64,000 nt of DNA. It comes from Acanthochlamys bracteata (lineage: Eukaryota; Streptophyta; Magnoliopsida; Pandanales; Velloziaceae). The stretch is taken from NCBI GenBank assembly GCA_019914995.1, contig CM034127.1, positions 9,362,001 through 9,426,000 of the forward strand. The letters are read 5' to 3'. A program made the translations under genes and the position numbers. The stretch's first letter is position 1. Every line of letters begins with the position of its first letter. Shown here in pieces: positions 49,672-61,688 of this stretch. The notes under the pieces were generated by a model. It saw only the letters and a list, made by a program, of their open reading frames with translations, made no database searches and was not told the origin of the DNA.

Positions 49672-49862
49672 ATATTTTTTTTTTTTCATCATTGATCAAG
49701 TGGCACGATGAAAAAATCTATTCAGAATCCAATAGGGATGAAATTTTATCAGAATGTTAACGACTCGTAGTTCTTCATATCCAATGGTAGAGATCGGATT
49801 TGAAGGTCTCCACGGCTATAAAGTGTGCTGGAGTGTGCATAAAAATTAGAGTGCCCCTATCT
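49406..49862. mobile_element. Long-inverted-repeat MITE bordered by TA tracts, copy C
   Basis: The left arm (49406-49590) and right arm (about 49690-49862) are inverted copies sharing GAGCACT/AGTGCCC ends, TATAATTTTTATGCAC, GATATGAAGAACTATGAG, GACAAAATTTTATC and CACTTGAT. The middle is a 24-unit TA tract (49622-49669). The outer edges also run into TA tracts (49395-49405 and 49863-49874). It is the most complete copy of the family; no coding capacity. Confidence 0.75.
49622..49669. repeat. (TA)n microsatellite inside MITE copy C
   Basis: An uninterrupted TA run at the point where the two inverted arms meet. Confidence 0.95.
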
Positions 49863-50108
49863 TATATATATATAATTTATTTAAAAATATAGAAAATATA
49901 AAAAAATTCTACTAAAATATTTTTATTATTTATTTGAGGTCAAAATATTAGAACTCATTTATTAAATATGATAAAAAATATTTTTTATTTAAAAAAAAAT
50001 TATTTCATAAATACTCTCAAATATCTCTATTATATGGTTTTGTTCATTCAGAACGTCACTGTACATAGTACAGTTGATAAATTAGATCGTCTGTTAGCTG
50101 ATTTTTTA

Positions 50109-50306
50109 AGGGTGTTTATTCTTCAGCTGAACTCACTTTCTTATTGCCAAAATCTGAGTTTCAATGACTTTTTCTTTATTTTGCATTAAACAATTATTTT
50201 TAATATTTATTTTTTCTCATAAATAAATACTTTAGTAATCATTTTAAACTCATTTCTTACTAACAAAAATTTTTAAAACTCAATTCTAAATAAAATAAAT
50301 GCGTCC
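50109..50306. mobile_element. Tourist-like MITE, about 198 bp
   Basis: It opens AGGGTGTTTATTCTTC and closes AAATAAATGCGTCC, with TTA on each side (within TTTTTTA on the left, TTA at 50307-50309 on the right). It has the same class of ends as 2015-2218 and 37876-38103. The overlapping frame at 49968-50189 is not a gene. Confidence 0.55.
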
Positions 50307-50889
50307 TTAGTGAATCTTTATGTACGTCTTTCTTTTGTTATACGGGTTCGAATGAGATGAACTACGTTTCCTAGTGATTTATAGTCATTTGAAGTTAAAT
50401 CGCCATTAGCTTATGATCATGACTGAAGGAAGATTAAATTAATTTACTAATGGTGCATAGGTAACATTCTAATATTTTTTAAGTTTAATAGCCCCTCCCT
50501 ATTCGAGTCATTGTCAAGATATCTAAAGGTCATCTTCACAATATTAAGACAATAATTACATATGCAAAGTTCTTATGAAACCTTATAGATTAGTTTATAA
50601 CTTTATATGTGTTACAGATAATCAGCTAACTGTTAATTCAAGTATCAAAGCTGGAAAGCAAGCAATGTAATCGAATTATGGTTAACTTTTATCCTTCATC
50701 ACTACATATTCAAATAAAAATATAAGAGTAAATAATGATGCTTCCCTGCCTTACTATCTTCTTATCCAAACATGTTAAGATCAAATGAATGAAAAGTTGT
50801 CCAGTTTTCTTGATTCTATTGGGAAAAAAAAATAAAAATTAAACAATCTTGATTAGTTCCTTTGGTTTTCTTGTTGAATTTTATGTGAA

Positions 50890-50960
50890 TGCACCAGCCG
50901 GGAATCGAACCCGGGTCTGTACCGTGGCAGGGTACTATTCTACCACTAGACCACTGGTGC
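50890..50960 (-). tRNA. tRNA-Gly, anticodon GCC
   Basis: On the minus strand the 71 bases fold as a complete cloverleaf. Acceptor stem GCACCAG pairs with CTGGTGC, followed by discriminator A. The D arm holds an A box TGGTCTAGTGG. The anticodon arm GTACC-CTGCCAC-GGTAC gives anticodon GCC. The T arm holds a canonical B box GGTTCGATTCC. No intron and no encoded CCA, as expected for a nuclear plant gene transcribed by RNA polymerase III. It stands alone between repeats and the exchanger gene; a run of T on its strand lies some 50 bases downstream and may terminate transcription. Confidence 0.97.
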
Positions 50961-52229
50961 CTCCGACTTAACGTCTGTTATCTGAGATAATGTCTTTAAA
51001 TAATATTTCTGAATTTCTTTTTTTCCTAAAAATCACACCTTCCATCTAGATTGGAAACATCGCATCACATCACAATATTAATAATAAGCTGACCTGATCA
51101 TTTCAAGGTGGCAATTCCGAGAATGATGTCAAAGCCAGTACCATATTCAGATATAAAAGATGTCGGCACTTTCACTCCCAAAAAAAAGTGTTTCTTCAAA
51201 ACAATTAACTTATAACAAAAATATATTCGTGAATAATTTTTTAATTATTGAAATTATCTTTTGGCGAAAAAATTCATTTCAGAATGAACAAAACAGACGC
51301 ATCATCTCTTTAAAAAACATTATCTGGTATTATTTAAATAAATATTCTAAAAAGTAAATTTACATATTTCTTGTATATTTAAAAATAAAAAAATTACATA
51401 TACTAAATTTTATGACTTATATTTATTCATATCTTTTACATTTATATACAACTTCTCTAAATATTATAAAAATTTTTTAAAGAACCATTATAAAAGAGAT
51501 GAACAAGTATTTGAGAAGCAAAACTAAGGAGCACCTATAAAACAAGTTCGGTGTCTATCCCATACCAACTAGTTGCACGGTGGAAAGCATTGTGTATACA
51601 AAGGAATGCTATCAATCTTGTGATCATTTTTTACTCCAAAATAATGAAAGAACTAATAGAAAGTGCTTTTAAAAAAAATCTGTAGTATAAAAAATATTTT
51701 ATTTTAAAAATAAACTATATTGTTTAAATTTAAAAGAAAATCTAAATTTTATAATATAAAATTTAAAATTTTAATAAATTTTATCAAATATTATAAATTT
51801 ATTAAAAATATGAAAAAAAATTGAAATTAAAAGAGTAAAAAAAGAACAGAATCTAAGTGTAATGTATATTATGATATCTCTATAAGGTTCTCCATCATAT
51901 ACAAATCAGCTTGTTTCTTTCGTTCATTAGACTTCTAGAAAATGATCTCTTCCGCGAAAAAGAATAAAACAAACTGGTCTACTGTTTCTATCACTTGTTC
52001 TACAAATCATTCCAAAAAACTGACACAAAAACTCTTTGGATAACACAATCTATGAATAACATACGCACATCTACATATCCTTCTAAATATAAATGCTATC
52101 TATCGACATATGAGTTATACACGGCATACGACATCACTAACAAGCATTTACATGAACAAATTTACAACAACCAAAAAAAAAAAAAGGTTAGTTTCTTCTG
52201 AAAATCAAGTACAGAGTTAATTCCATGAG
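50961..52229. other. Intergenic DNA between tRNA and exchanger gene
   Basis: No gene supported. It includes an AT-rich hAT-like relic (about 51655-51840, opening AAAGTGCTTTTAAAAAAAATC) and, from about 51880 to 52229, the probable 3' UTR of the exchanger gene. The frames at 51160-51357 and 51995-52201 have no family resemblance. Confidence 0.5.
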
Positions 52230-53792
52230 CTATCTTTCAAGAAGAAGCGAGCCCAAGCTTTCTGCAATCCTCAAACACAAGAAGGAAAAGTAAATTGCCA
52301 ATAGTCCGATTCCTAGCACTTTGCCCAACTTCATTCTTCTCCTTGGCAAGACCACAAGTGCCCAAAGCAATCCAGCACAGAGAAATCCAAGAGTCTCAAA
52401 CAATGCCGAGTCTTTCGGTATCACTACCGAGTTCGGGTACTCATACCAAGTTGTTAGGACAAGAGAAAGACCTAAACCTACCAATGTGTTAAACATTGGC
52501 CCTGCGTAGCTACCAGAGATTGCTATCTGTGCACCAACCTGCTCTCGGTTCATTGCCAATGCGAGATTAGCAATTAGATCACTTACTGAATTACCCCAAG
52601 CTAGAATGGTGACACCAAGTATAGACGGGCTAATTTTAAGAATGATTCCAATTGAAACAAGCAACGAAACGAGCTCTCTTGCTATAACATAAGTCCAAAT
52701 CATACTCATGAAGAAACCTCCTGCTAGCCATATTAACAAACACTTTCTCGGAGGGTTAGAAGATTCAGTAGTCTCCATTGCAACAGCACCCAGTGCTATT
52801 CCCAATAGCCCCGCAACCATGTAGATGATCAAGCTTTCATCGGAACCCATTTTGCCTCTCTGAGAATTCCACAATGTTGCCAATAACAACGGAGCCAGCA
52901 TAACTGAAATAACTGCCCGTGGCTTAGACCACCTCTCCTCTGAAGCATCTGGTATAGTTAATTTCCTTGGTAGGTATAAAGGTATTGATATAACAAAAAG
53001 AACCCACTTCATGGAATGAACAATACATGGATTGATCTTGAAAATTCTTAGCCTCTGTTCTCTGTCACCTTCGCCTTTGCTTTCAGAAATCTGTTTCACA
53101 GTCGGTAGTGATTCTTCTGATTCAACATCCGCTAACAGTGGCACCAACAAATCATTGTTCTTGTCTCTGCACATGAAAGTCGCCGAAACAACAAACACAT
53201 AGACGAAGTAGAGAGACATGAAACACATCGACCACCAGAATGTGATTCTTCCATATAACAACATCAACAAGAGCGCCGCAAGCACTAAAAGATAAAAGCA
53301 CACATCTCTGATAAAGTTTGACCGGTCAATTCGAATAGAACGATTACCAACACACAAGCAAATCGTCCCAACAACAATACTGGACACGAAAAACGCGCCA
53401 CCGAGAACACTGCTGAGCGCAACTGGGCGAGTTCCAGTGTCCATAAAGGCAACAATGCTTCCGAAAACATCTGGCGCGCCATTGCCAAGGGCTAACAAAG
53501 TAACACCAGCGATAGCAGGGGATAGATTTAAAACCCTTGACAAACCCTCTAGTGAAGAACAGAAGTATTCAGAAGCAGTGTTGGCCAACAGATAGAACAA
53601 AATTAGAAGACACGAACAAAGAAGGAAATAACCAACAACAGGGTAATCTCCGCAAATGGAATAGAAGATGTAGAGATAATCTATATAGCTTCGAGAAACA
53701 CAAGGGTAGTTTGAGATTATGTAACTAAAATTTGAATTGCTGTCTACAAGCTTCTGAAACCCATCACTAGTAACAGTTCTTCCTTCCACCAT
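52230..53792 (-). CDS. Cation/calcium exchanger, CCX family
   Basis: An intronless frame of 520 residues, the usual gene form of plant CCX proteins. These membrane exchangers of the CaCA superfamily swap Ca2+ or other cations for Na+, K+ or H+. Two alpha repeats are clear: GNGAPDVF at 103-110 within a hydrophobic helix, and GNSVSDLIA at 400-408. Around them are about a dozen hydrophobic segments, split by a charged cytosolic loop (about 205-260). Before the first alpha repeat are FYLLANTASEYFC (66-78), a CCX hallmark, and a short N-terminus with conserved Cys. The usual hydrophobic leader found at the start of many CCX proteins is missing. The frame stays open about 40 codons upstream but has no ATG there, so ATG at 53792 is the first possible start. 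The substrate cannot be told from sequence. Confidence 0.9.
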   Translation of the reverse strand: MVEGRTVTSDGFQKLVDSNSNFSYIISNYPCVSRSYIDYLYIFYSICGDYPVVGYFLLCSCLLILFYLLANTASEYFCSSLEGLSRVLNLSPAIAGVTLLALGNGAPDVFGSIVAFMDTGTRPVALSSVLGGAFFVSSIVVGTICLCVGNRSIRIDRSNFIRDVCFYLLVLAALLLMLLYGRITFWWSMCFMSLYFVYVFVVSATFMCRDKNNDLLVPLLADVESEESLPTVKQISESKGEGDREQRLRIFKINPCIVHSMKWVLFVISIPLYLPRKLTIPDASEERWSKPRAVISVMLAPLLLATLWNSQRGKMGSDESLIIYMVAGLLGIALGAVAMETTESSNPPRKCLLIWLAGGFFMSMIWTYVIARELVSLLVSIGIILKISPSILGVTILAWGNSVSDLIANLALAMNREQVGAQIAISGSYAGPMFNTLVGLGLSLVLTTWYEYPNSVVIPKDSALFETLGFLCAGLLWALVVLPRRRMKLGKVLGIGLLAIYFSFLCLRIAESLGSLLLER

Positions 53793-53809
53793 GAATAAAT
53801 TCTGATCAA

Positions 53810-54081
53810 CTGATTGCAGAGGATAATAATAATAAGAAGAAGAGTTAGAATTTGAAAGAAGATTATAACTGTTAATTGTATAATACCCAAGAGAAGAATG
53901 AAAGCCAACTTAATGTTTGTAAAAGCATCAATATTCTCTTGCGGTCATTCAAAATCTCCCTTAATTTTCATTCATACATTAAAAAGAAATCAATCAAGAA
54001 CCCAACCAATCAAGGAACTAAACAGATTGAATTGAATGAACACAGATCAAAGAAGAATTGCAGAGAATGAATTTTGAATAC
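53810..54081 (-). other. Possible 5' UTR intron of the CCX gene
   Basis: On the minus strand CAAG|GTATTC (GT at 54081-54080) and a T-rich tract ending GCAATCAG (AG at 53811-53810) would splice the leader just ahead of the ATG. Phases do not allow the small upstream frame starting near 54140 to join the exchanger frame, so this would be noncoding. Confidence 0.45.
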
Positions 54082-57000
54082 CTTGAATTGATTGAAGAAA
54101 CAGAGAGGGAGATTTGATTTTGGTTTGGGTCTAAAAACAGCATGAAGGGAAAGAGAAATGTTTTCCTTTTTTGCTTTCTTTGATGTTAAGGAAAGAAGAA
54201 GAGGGATTATTGATTTAAAAAGGAGAAGGGAAAGCGGCTAGAGAGAGGGAAGTACTGTGTGTGCTCTAACAAGTGTCACAAGGTCTAGACAAAACAAAGA
54301 CGGAATCATTCACTTTTTGCAACAACAAAAGTTTTGTGATTCATGGCTTTTAAAGGGCCCTCTAAAAGTGCTTCTAGCAAATAATTACAGGAAGATTTGA
54401 CGGTGATCTAACACGTATCTTATTTTGTCGGTGAATGTCGGTGAAACTCTTTATTGGATTGGAAGCGTAAGTCCTCCTTAAATACGTTAATTTTCAGAAG
54501 AGACACTACTACGCCGATTCGCCTTAGTAGTAGCACCGGGAGCTCTAACAGTAGGAGAAAGGGGAAGCACTAGGACTAGCTAGGTCTCAATCTCCTCGTT
54601 ATTTGAAGCGAAGGAAAGCTATTCAATTGAAGCGAGGGCGTCCTGGCATTTGTTATTATCCAATAATAAAGTTAATAAGTTTATGTTTATTAAATTATTT
54701 TATAATTACTTATTTTAAACTATTTGAAAAACTTTTTTTTTTTTTTAAAACAGTGTTTGTCTTCTCGATGCTCGTTAATTATAGACATATTTCGGAGTGC
54801 TTATTGAAAATATAAAATTTTTAAAAAAAAGTATGTTTTAGAATTTTTTTAAAAATTAGTCCTCCTTTTTTACTTAAAAAAATAATTAATAATAAGTTCT
54901 CACGATATCAAAATTTTTTTATATTTTTTAAATTAAAAAAACTATAAAATATTTTAAAAGTTTTATTGAAAAATATAAAATAAAAAATTAGATAAAAATG
55001 AGAAGATAAGCTTTCAAATATCCAAATAAACAAATATTTAAGGTGCGTTTGGCATCCACCTTTTCAAACGTAATTTTTAATTTTTATTTCACATTTTCTA
55101 ATATATTTTTATAAATACTTTAAAATTTTATTTAAAAATTTAAAAAATATAAAAAAATTCTACGCAATTAGATATTATTATTATTATTTATTAGCCAAAA
55201 TAGCAAACTTATTTTTTATCAAAAAATGATAAAAATATTTTTTATTTTAATAAATTTTTTTCATAAGTACTTCCAAATGCTCTCTCCTTTAATAGTGATT
55301 TGTGAAGAGATGGTCGGGTTGGATTGGGTTAATTAGGTGATGTTTGTTTGATATTGATTGCCTGCTGCCTTGCTGCATTCGTGAACCAAATATCCGATAT
55401 GGTACCCCCATAATATAAGAGCGACGTTTGAAAGTATTTTTAAAATAAAATTTTTTTTAAATAAAAAATATTTTTATTTTTTTTAAAAAATAAGCTCTAT
55501 TTATTTTATCTCAAAAAAATAATAATAATAAACAAATAAAAAAATTTCACTATATAAAATTTTTCTATGCTTTCTAAATTTTTAAATAAATTAAATATTT
55601 ATAAAAAATATATTTAAAAACATAAAATAAAAAAAAAAAATTACTTTTTAAAAAAGTAATGCTAAACAGCCCCATAATCCATTGGTACAATGGATAATAA
55701 AAAAATGTCAGTGTTTTTAAAGATGATGAGAATAATTAAAAAAAAATTTTGAGATGAAAGAAAAAAATATGTTGATTTATAATCTAGGTAACTTAGAAGG
55801 CGTTTGAGGTTGCATTTTAGTTTATTTCATTATGTCATAATAAACTTTTTTAATATTTTATAAATTTATGTAATAATTTAAAATTATAAAATATTTTTAT
55901 ATTACAAAATTTATTATTATTTATATTTGTTTTTAAAAAAATAAAATATATTTCTTAAAATAAAAAATTTTTAAAAATTTTTATTTTATAATCAATGTCA
56001 AATTCATTCTTAATACATGATGAGGCGGCAAGGGATTAATTTGGTAACTATAGCCACGTAAAACTGACACGTTTAAAACGAATCAGGCTTGATAATAACT
56101 GCTGCAAAGTTATTATAATCAAATTCAGACCTGATCATTCTTTTCAAATACAGCTATCACAAGGCGCTGTAATCACCGAAAGTTATCGTACACCTCTTGA
56201 CTATAAACAGCGTTTCGCATTTGGCAAACGATTATCACCAAAGACATAGAATTAATTAATTATTATTAAGATTTTTTTTTTTAGAATATCTAACATCTGC
56301 TATAATAATAACAAATACATGAACGCAGCAGCTAGCAAGCAGACTTGGAAGAGAGTTGTTTAATCACTCTTATTTTAGCAATTATTTATAACAATAATAA
56401 ACATTCTTCTTAAATTAAAGAAATAAATAATAATACTTTTAGTGGCGCGACACGAATGAAGAACAGGGAGTCAATGGTAGCGTGGAATTGAAACGAAAAC
56501 TTTATGCTTTTCTGCATTTTTATAATTTGATGAGGGTGGATGACTTTATACGTTGCGATCACGGAGATGAAATTAGAAGCCCAACTTTACACGTACGAAG
56601 AGTTTCTTCTTAATTATGATGGAACGATTAGTTTTGCGCTTCATCTAGATTTTAATCATTAGAATATATTAATTTGATACTTATCGGTTAAGAAATGTTA
56701 ATCAATTCACTCCTATATGATATATATGGGCTGTAGCTGATCGTCATGAAGTAATTAATTATTAAAAAATTAAAATATAGTTCTTTTATTTTATTTTTAA
56801 TTTATTTTATAGGAACTCAAAAACTTAAATATTATGTACTTGTATAATAATTTTTCAGTCTAAATATGTCTATAGTTATCATTGGCTTTTTTCTTTATGT
56901 TAAATAATCATATGTTTGGAGCAAATTATTAAAAGTATCTATTTAGAGTACGTACATTTATATCAGATGTTTTCTGTGTTTGTTTGATTAGGAATTGTAT

Positions 57001-58529
57001 CAGCAGGAGTGATGTGATCGAAAGAACTGAAATTTGAGACACACGGTATGCAAACCAAACCAGAGATTCTTTCAATAAACTTCTTCAATAATTAAAACAA
57101 CAATACGACAAAAGTACAAGCTGCACGGTTGGCTTGGTGATCTATTAGAAAGTTTGAGAGTGCTTATTAGTTTAAATAAAGAGTTTATATTTTTAAAATT
57201 AAAAAATTTTTTTATGAATTTTTAAAAGAATTTTAAAAATAACTTATTATGTTTTATAGAATTTATTTTTAGTAATAACAAAATTTATTTGAAAATTTTA
57301 ACAAATTTTATTTTAAAACAATTTAGTTTGTAAATATTTTCTAATAATTTCTAATCAGACGTGTTTGGCATTCAATCAGAAAACAATTTTTTTAATTTTT
57401 ATTTTATAGTTTTTAATATATTTTTTATATGTATTTAGATAATTTATTTAAAATTTTTAAAATATAAAAAATTTACATAGTAATATATTTTTATTATTTA
57501 TTTTTATTATTTTATGAAAACAAAAAAATAAAATTCGTTATTCAAAAAGATAAAAATATTTTTTTATTTTAGAAAAATTTTATTTCAAAATGAAAATGTC
57601 ACACATGTGCTGCGCGTGAAAAAATTGTGGAGCATTTGTGTTTGGTGCTCTTTCTCACTACTGCTATATGGGACATCTTCCTATCTGCTGTAGGCAAGTA
57701 GATAGTTGAGAAGTGCCCGAAAAATCTATTTGAGAGGTGCTTGGTCCATGTTGTAGCAAGCTTTGGAATCAGGGAAACAAGCATTCATGATGTTATACGA
57801 GACTTATGTATATGACACTCTTGTGAGGATAGAGTTCTCTTGAAGTATGCAATATAATCAGAATGAGAAGCCTTCGTGCTTCTTAGGATGTACTATTTTG
57901 ATACCATGTTAGACAAAAATTTAGATGGAACTCAAACTTCAAAAATTAACTAGATAAGTGACGGTGTCTAAACCTATATAAATAGTTATTCAATTTGACA
58001 AACAAATAATGTAAACTATTTAATGTTCTATCTATCTGTAAAGTTTTTTTCCTAACAAATTAACCCTTAGTTTGTTATTTAGAACGATGAAATTTTTTGT
58101 AAATTTCCTGATCGAAGTTGTGCTAGTGGTTAGATCTAATTGGGACAGTAGAGCGATTCAAAACCAGCTACTAAACGTATATCAGATTCGGCGAGCTTAA
58201 GTGTTGACTGCGAACAAGCTTACTTAAACAGTTTTTAGATTTGAAAGTATTTAAAATAAACAAACAATTTAAGTAAAATTTATTTAGAATTTTTTTTAAA
58301 AATAATTTTTTATTTAAAATAATAAGAAGTATAAATATAAAAAGTATACGATATATGATCTATCTATTTAAAATATTTTATAATTTTTAAATATTATAAA
58401 ATTTATTTAAAATTATAAAAATTTAGAATAAAAAGTAACTTTCAAAACCAATGCTGAATATCTGCTTTTTCTTTTTCTTCTCTTCCTATTCTCTCTACTT
58501 GATATGGTGCTCATGCAGGAATTAGATTT

Positions 58530-60350
58530 AAAAATTGATCACGAATCGTGGAACTATTCTAATCCTAAATAAACTAAAAAATTAAAAATAAAACTAGAAT
58601 AAATAACTAATTTAATTTTTTTCCCTTTCTCTTTAACGAGTACAATTATTTTTATTTATAGTTAAAACTCATAAACAAAATTCTATCTCTACTACAATTT
58701 TATTAAAATTATGACTTCAACATAATCTGAACATTTATTTCTTATTATACAAGATAGAGCCTTCTTCTATAAAATTCATCTTTATATATAATTCTTAATT
58801 ATATGAGCAAATACTAGTTTCTTATTAAAATTCAAACTCCAAACACTTCTAAATAAAGTACGAATTTTGGATAGATTGAGACTAATGGTGTAACATTTCA
58901 TTCCTCCCAAAAACCAACCTTGTCCTCATGGTTAACGAAAATTGACTAGACTACTAGACTAAGTACTTGGAGATTTGTTTTTTATGAGGTCCAATAAAAG
59001 TACAGTGGAATTAATCATAAAAAAAATACTAATTTAAATTATTAATTCCAAAGAAATTGATATTTTTCTCCTCAATTAGTGGCTCCTTATTGCGATTCTT
59101 ATCAACTTGCGGTGGATTTTGAAGAAGAAGGTTTTATACTAGTGGTTAAGTGGGGTATTAAAGTTGAGATGGGTATTGGTCGGTATTGATGGGAGACATA
59201 GTGCAATATTGTGATGATGTTTTTTTAGTGTTCAATATTGACAGACGTTCTTGCTACTGTAGTCGCTTCCTGATCATTTTGTGAACTTTTGTAATATTAT
59301 TTTGTATCTCCTTGAGTCATGCATATACTTTATTAAATTGAGATTGAGATAATTGTTTACATATATTAAACTTACATGAAATTGAGGTCTGACATAATGG
59401 TGCACTGCATGTTTCACCTTCTTCCTGAGTAAAAATTTGTACTTAAGATTAATGAATTTGTTTGATATTGCTTATATTACCGATAATGTTGCTGATAAGA
59501 ATAATGATTACAATGACAATATTGCTGCAGATAAGGCTCGTATATTGCTGATAACAATTTGAACCACGGTGATGATGATAGTACTATTGATACTGAAATT
59601 GGTGCTGCTACTATGAGGACATCATAATAGACAACAAAAGCGAAGGACGACCGACCGTTCTAATATCAATTGATACAATTCGTGATCACACAAATCACAA
59701 AATTATTTTAATGCTTGATAAACTATGAAACTAAATATAAAGTTTGAATAGAATAACTAATTCGATTCTTCTTCCCCTTATTTTTAATGAGTATAAGCGC
59801 TCTTATTTATAATTAATAGTATGTTTAGGACTAGTTATCAGTTTAAAAAAACTCTTTTTCAACTCAAAAAAGTTATGCATTATTTTCTAACAAAGTTTTT
59901 AAACATTTGAAAGATATAAATAAATTATAGGTATGAAATGATTGTATGTATATTTTTTATTTGTTGAAAATTTTGTAAAATAATGTACTTAAAAGTTTAT
60001 TTTTTTGAAAAATTTCTTTACATAAACACTCCCAAACGTTCTACAAAACTCACAATAAAGTTTTGCATCTATTATAATTTTACTAAGATTAGAATTTCAA
60101 CTTAATCTAGACACTTATTAGTAATCTCTTACCATACAATGTATAATATTTTTCTCTAAGAATTCTTCTTTGATGTAGACACATTCACCTAAGTATATCC
60201 TAAAAATTCTATCATAATTTATCACATAAGGATTTCTAGTTATAATTTAAACATTGGTTTAATATAAAATCACCTATCTTTAATATTATTCTAACTCTTT
60301 GTTTAGAAATAATTAGAGATGCATTAAGTTGTACGAAATCATATATCATA
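58530..60350 (-). mobile_element. Decayed, internally deleted LTR retrotransposon, antisense, probably Ty3/gypsy
   Basis: Two diverged direct copies are visible: 58530-58905 (3' LTR) and about 59660-60350 (5' LTR). Shared words include GATCACGAAT, CTAATTTAATTT/CTAATTCGATT, ACGAGTACAATT/ATGAGTATAAGC and CTTATTATACAAGAT/CTTACCATACAATG. Just inside the 5' LTR the minus strand reads TTGATATTAGAACGG, a mutated initiator-Met tRNA primer site (usual form TTGGTATCAGAGC). Just before the 3' LTR it reads GAGGACAAGGTTGG then GGGAGGAATGAAATG, resembling the end of a gypsy polyprotein plus polypurine tract. Only about 750 bases of interior remain, so it cannot encode proteins. Confidence 0.55.
59815..60043. 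mobile_element. MITE inserted in the 5' LTR
   Basis: This stretch interrupts the match between the two LTR copies. Its ends AGTATGTTTAGGA (left) and, reversed, AGAACGTTTGGGA (right) are inverted repeats of the hAT-like class. The 3' LTR lacks it, so it was inserted after the LTR element. Confidence 0.55.
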
Positions 60351-61688
60351 CAGTTGCATTCATTTTGATATAGTAGATACTAACTATAGATATTTAACAT
60401 GTGATTCGTAAATTGTACTCCGAATAAATTGGTCCTCGCGAATACAATTAACATGATAGTTCAGATATCCAATTCAATATTGATCAGGCATATAAATTTA
60501 ATACCTAAATATTTTTTCATACAAGAACTAACCACTCACAATAAAATCAACAATTTGTACATCAAATAATATTAAACAAATTAAATTTTTTAGTGTTTCA
60601 TTCTAATTTCAATTTTAAAAAATTTAGCTATTCATATTGACTATAAATAGCAACTGTAACAAAAATGCGGAACATGTTCTTCGTTGGATAAAACTGCGGT
60701 TGGTTGATTGTTGTAGATGAGATGTCGGAGCTCCACACAGTCAATAGATCACCAAGTCTCATTTCTGTCTTTCTACCTTTACCATTTTACCGAACTTGGA
60801 AAAGGTCGTTCTCTTCGGGACATTCAGAGTCTATGCAAGAGTAGATGATCAGACATGAACGGTGCTCACAACGCCGTTCAATAACTATAACAATAGCATA
60901 ATGGATGTTTGTTTTTCAACTATTACTTCGAACTTCACTTTCACTTTCACACAAAACTCTACTTTCATCAAAATTTAACTCGAAACTCTACTTGACGTGT
61001 TTCAATTACTACTCCGAACTTTACTTATACCGAGAGGCATCATATGGTATCACAAACATGAAACATCCCATGAGGCAGAAAGTAAAAGGGGACTGCTCCA
61101 TTCTTGGATACTTTATTCAAAAACTACCAAGTGTGTGTTTTACTTCCGAACAGGATGCCATCACTCTTAGTAAGATGTTTAGCCAATTCAATATCCCCCC
61201 ACATTGTAAGAGACTAATTATTGTCATGTGATTACAACTTTCAGGATAACTACTTCTCTCCTCCCTCCATTACACCTTCACATGATTGTGAAGGACACTA
61301 TCTTCCTTCTCCTAGCACTCAACTAAATCCCTGCTTTACAAGAGCTTCATTTCTTTAGTTGCTCCTTTTCTGAGAGAAAAAAAAAGAAAGGTTCTTTTTC
61401 TTTGTGAAAGAAAAAGGACACAAGAAAGATATGTTGTCTTCCTCATTTCCTTAGGTATGCAATATCTATTCTTCATTTTGTTGCTTGCTTAACTTTCTTT
61501 TACCAATAGCTGCTGAAGTGTCTCTGTCTTTATACCAACCATCTTCTAACTGTTTTGATTTTCTTACAAGCATCAATGAGATCGGATCACTTCTTCTTCT
61601 TCTTCTCATACAATTTAAAAGAAAATGTTCCCCTTTGTATGAGAAACAATGCATTGAAAAATTAAACTTCCTCCAAAGCACACAAATC

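Larger units (their letters stand above)
45954..50889. other. Repeat island downstream of the ENT-domain gene
   Basis: No supported gene in about 4.9 kb. It holds a GGTTCAATC-type degenerate repeat (46320-46680), a GC-richer block (46680-47240) whose 195-codon minus-strand frame resembles nothing I know, a half MITE (47260-47471), an AT-rich hAT-like relic (47985-48200), a complete TA-bordered MITE (49406-49862) and a Tourist-like MITE (50109-50306). The stretch 48300-49300 looks unique but has no coding signal that I can support. Confidence 0.55.
54150..61400. other. Repeat island between exchanger and GT14 genes
   Basis: About 7 kb with no supported gene. From 54775 to 58450 runs of AT-rich hAT-like relics follow one another (about 54775-55025, 55040-55280, 55425-55680, 55800-56020, 57150-57345, 57360-57600, 58235-58450), each opening with words like GTTTGGNATTC or TTTGAAAGTATTT. 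An antisense LTR element occupies about 58530-60350. The frames at 57599-57784 and 60905-61231 show no family resemblance. Confidence 0.55.

Noticed and set aside
57599..57784. A minus-strand frame that might be a retroelement fragment
   Set aside because: No conserved polyprotein motif could be recognised, and the flanks are hAT-like AT-rich relics.
60905..61231. A 108-codon frame upstream of the GT14 gene
   Set aside because: The codons are dominated by repeats of ACTTC/ACTT words, there is no family resemblance and no splice link to the GT14 gene.
61485..61688. Upstream in-frame extension of the GT14 protein
   Set aside because: There is no ATG in it, and the start at 61689 gives the short cytosolic tail and membrane anchor expected for this family.
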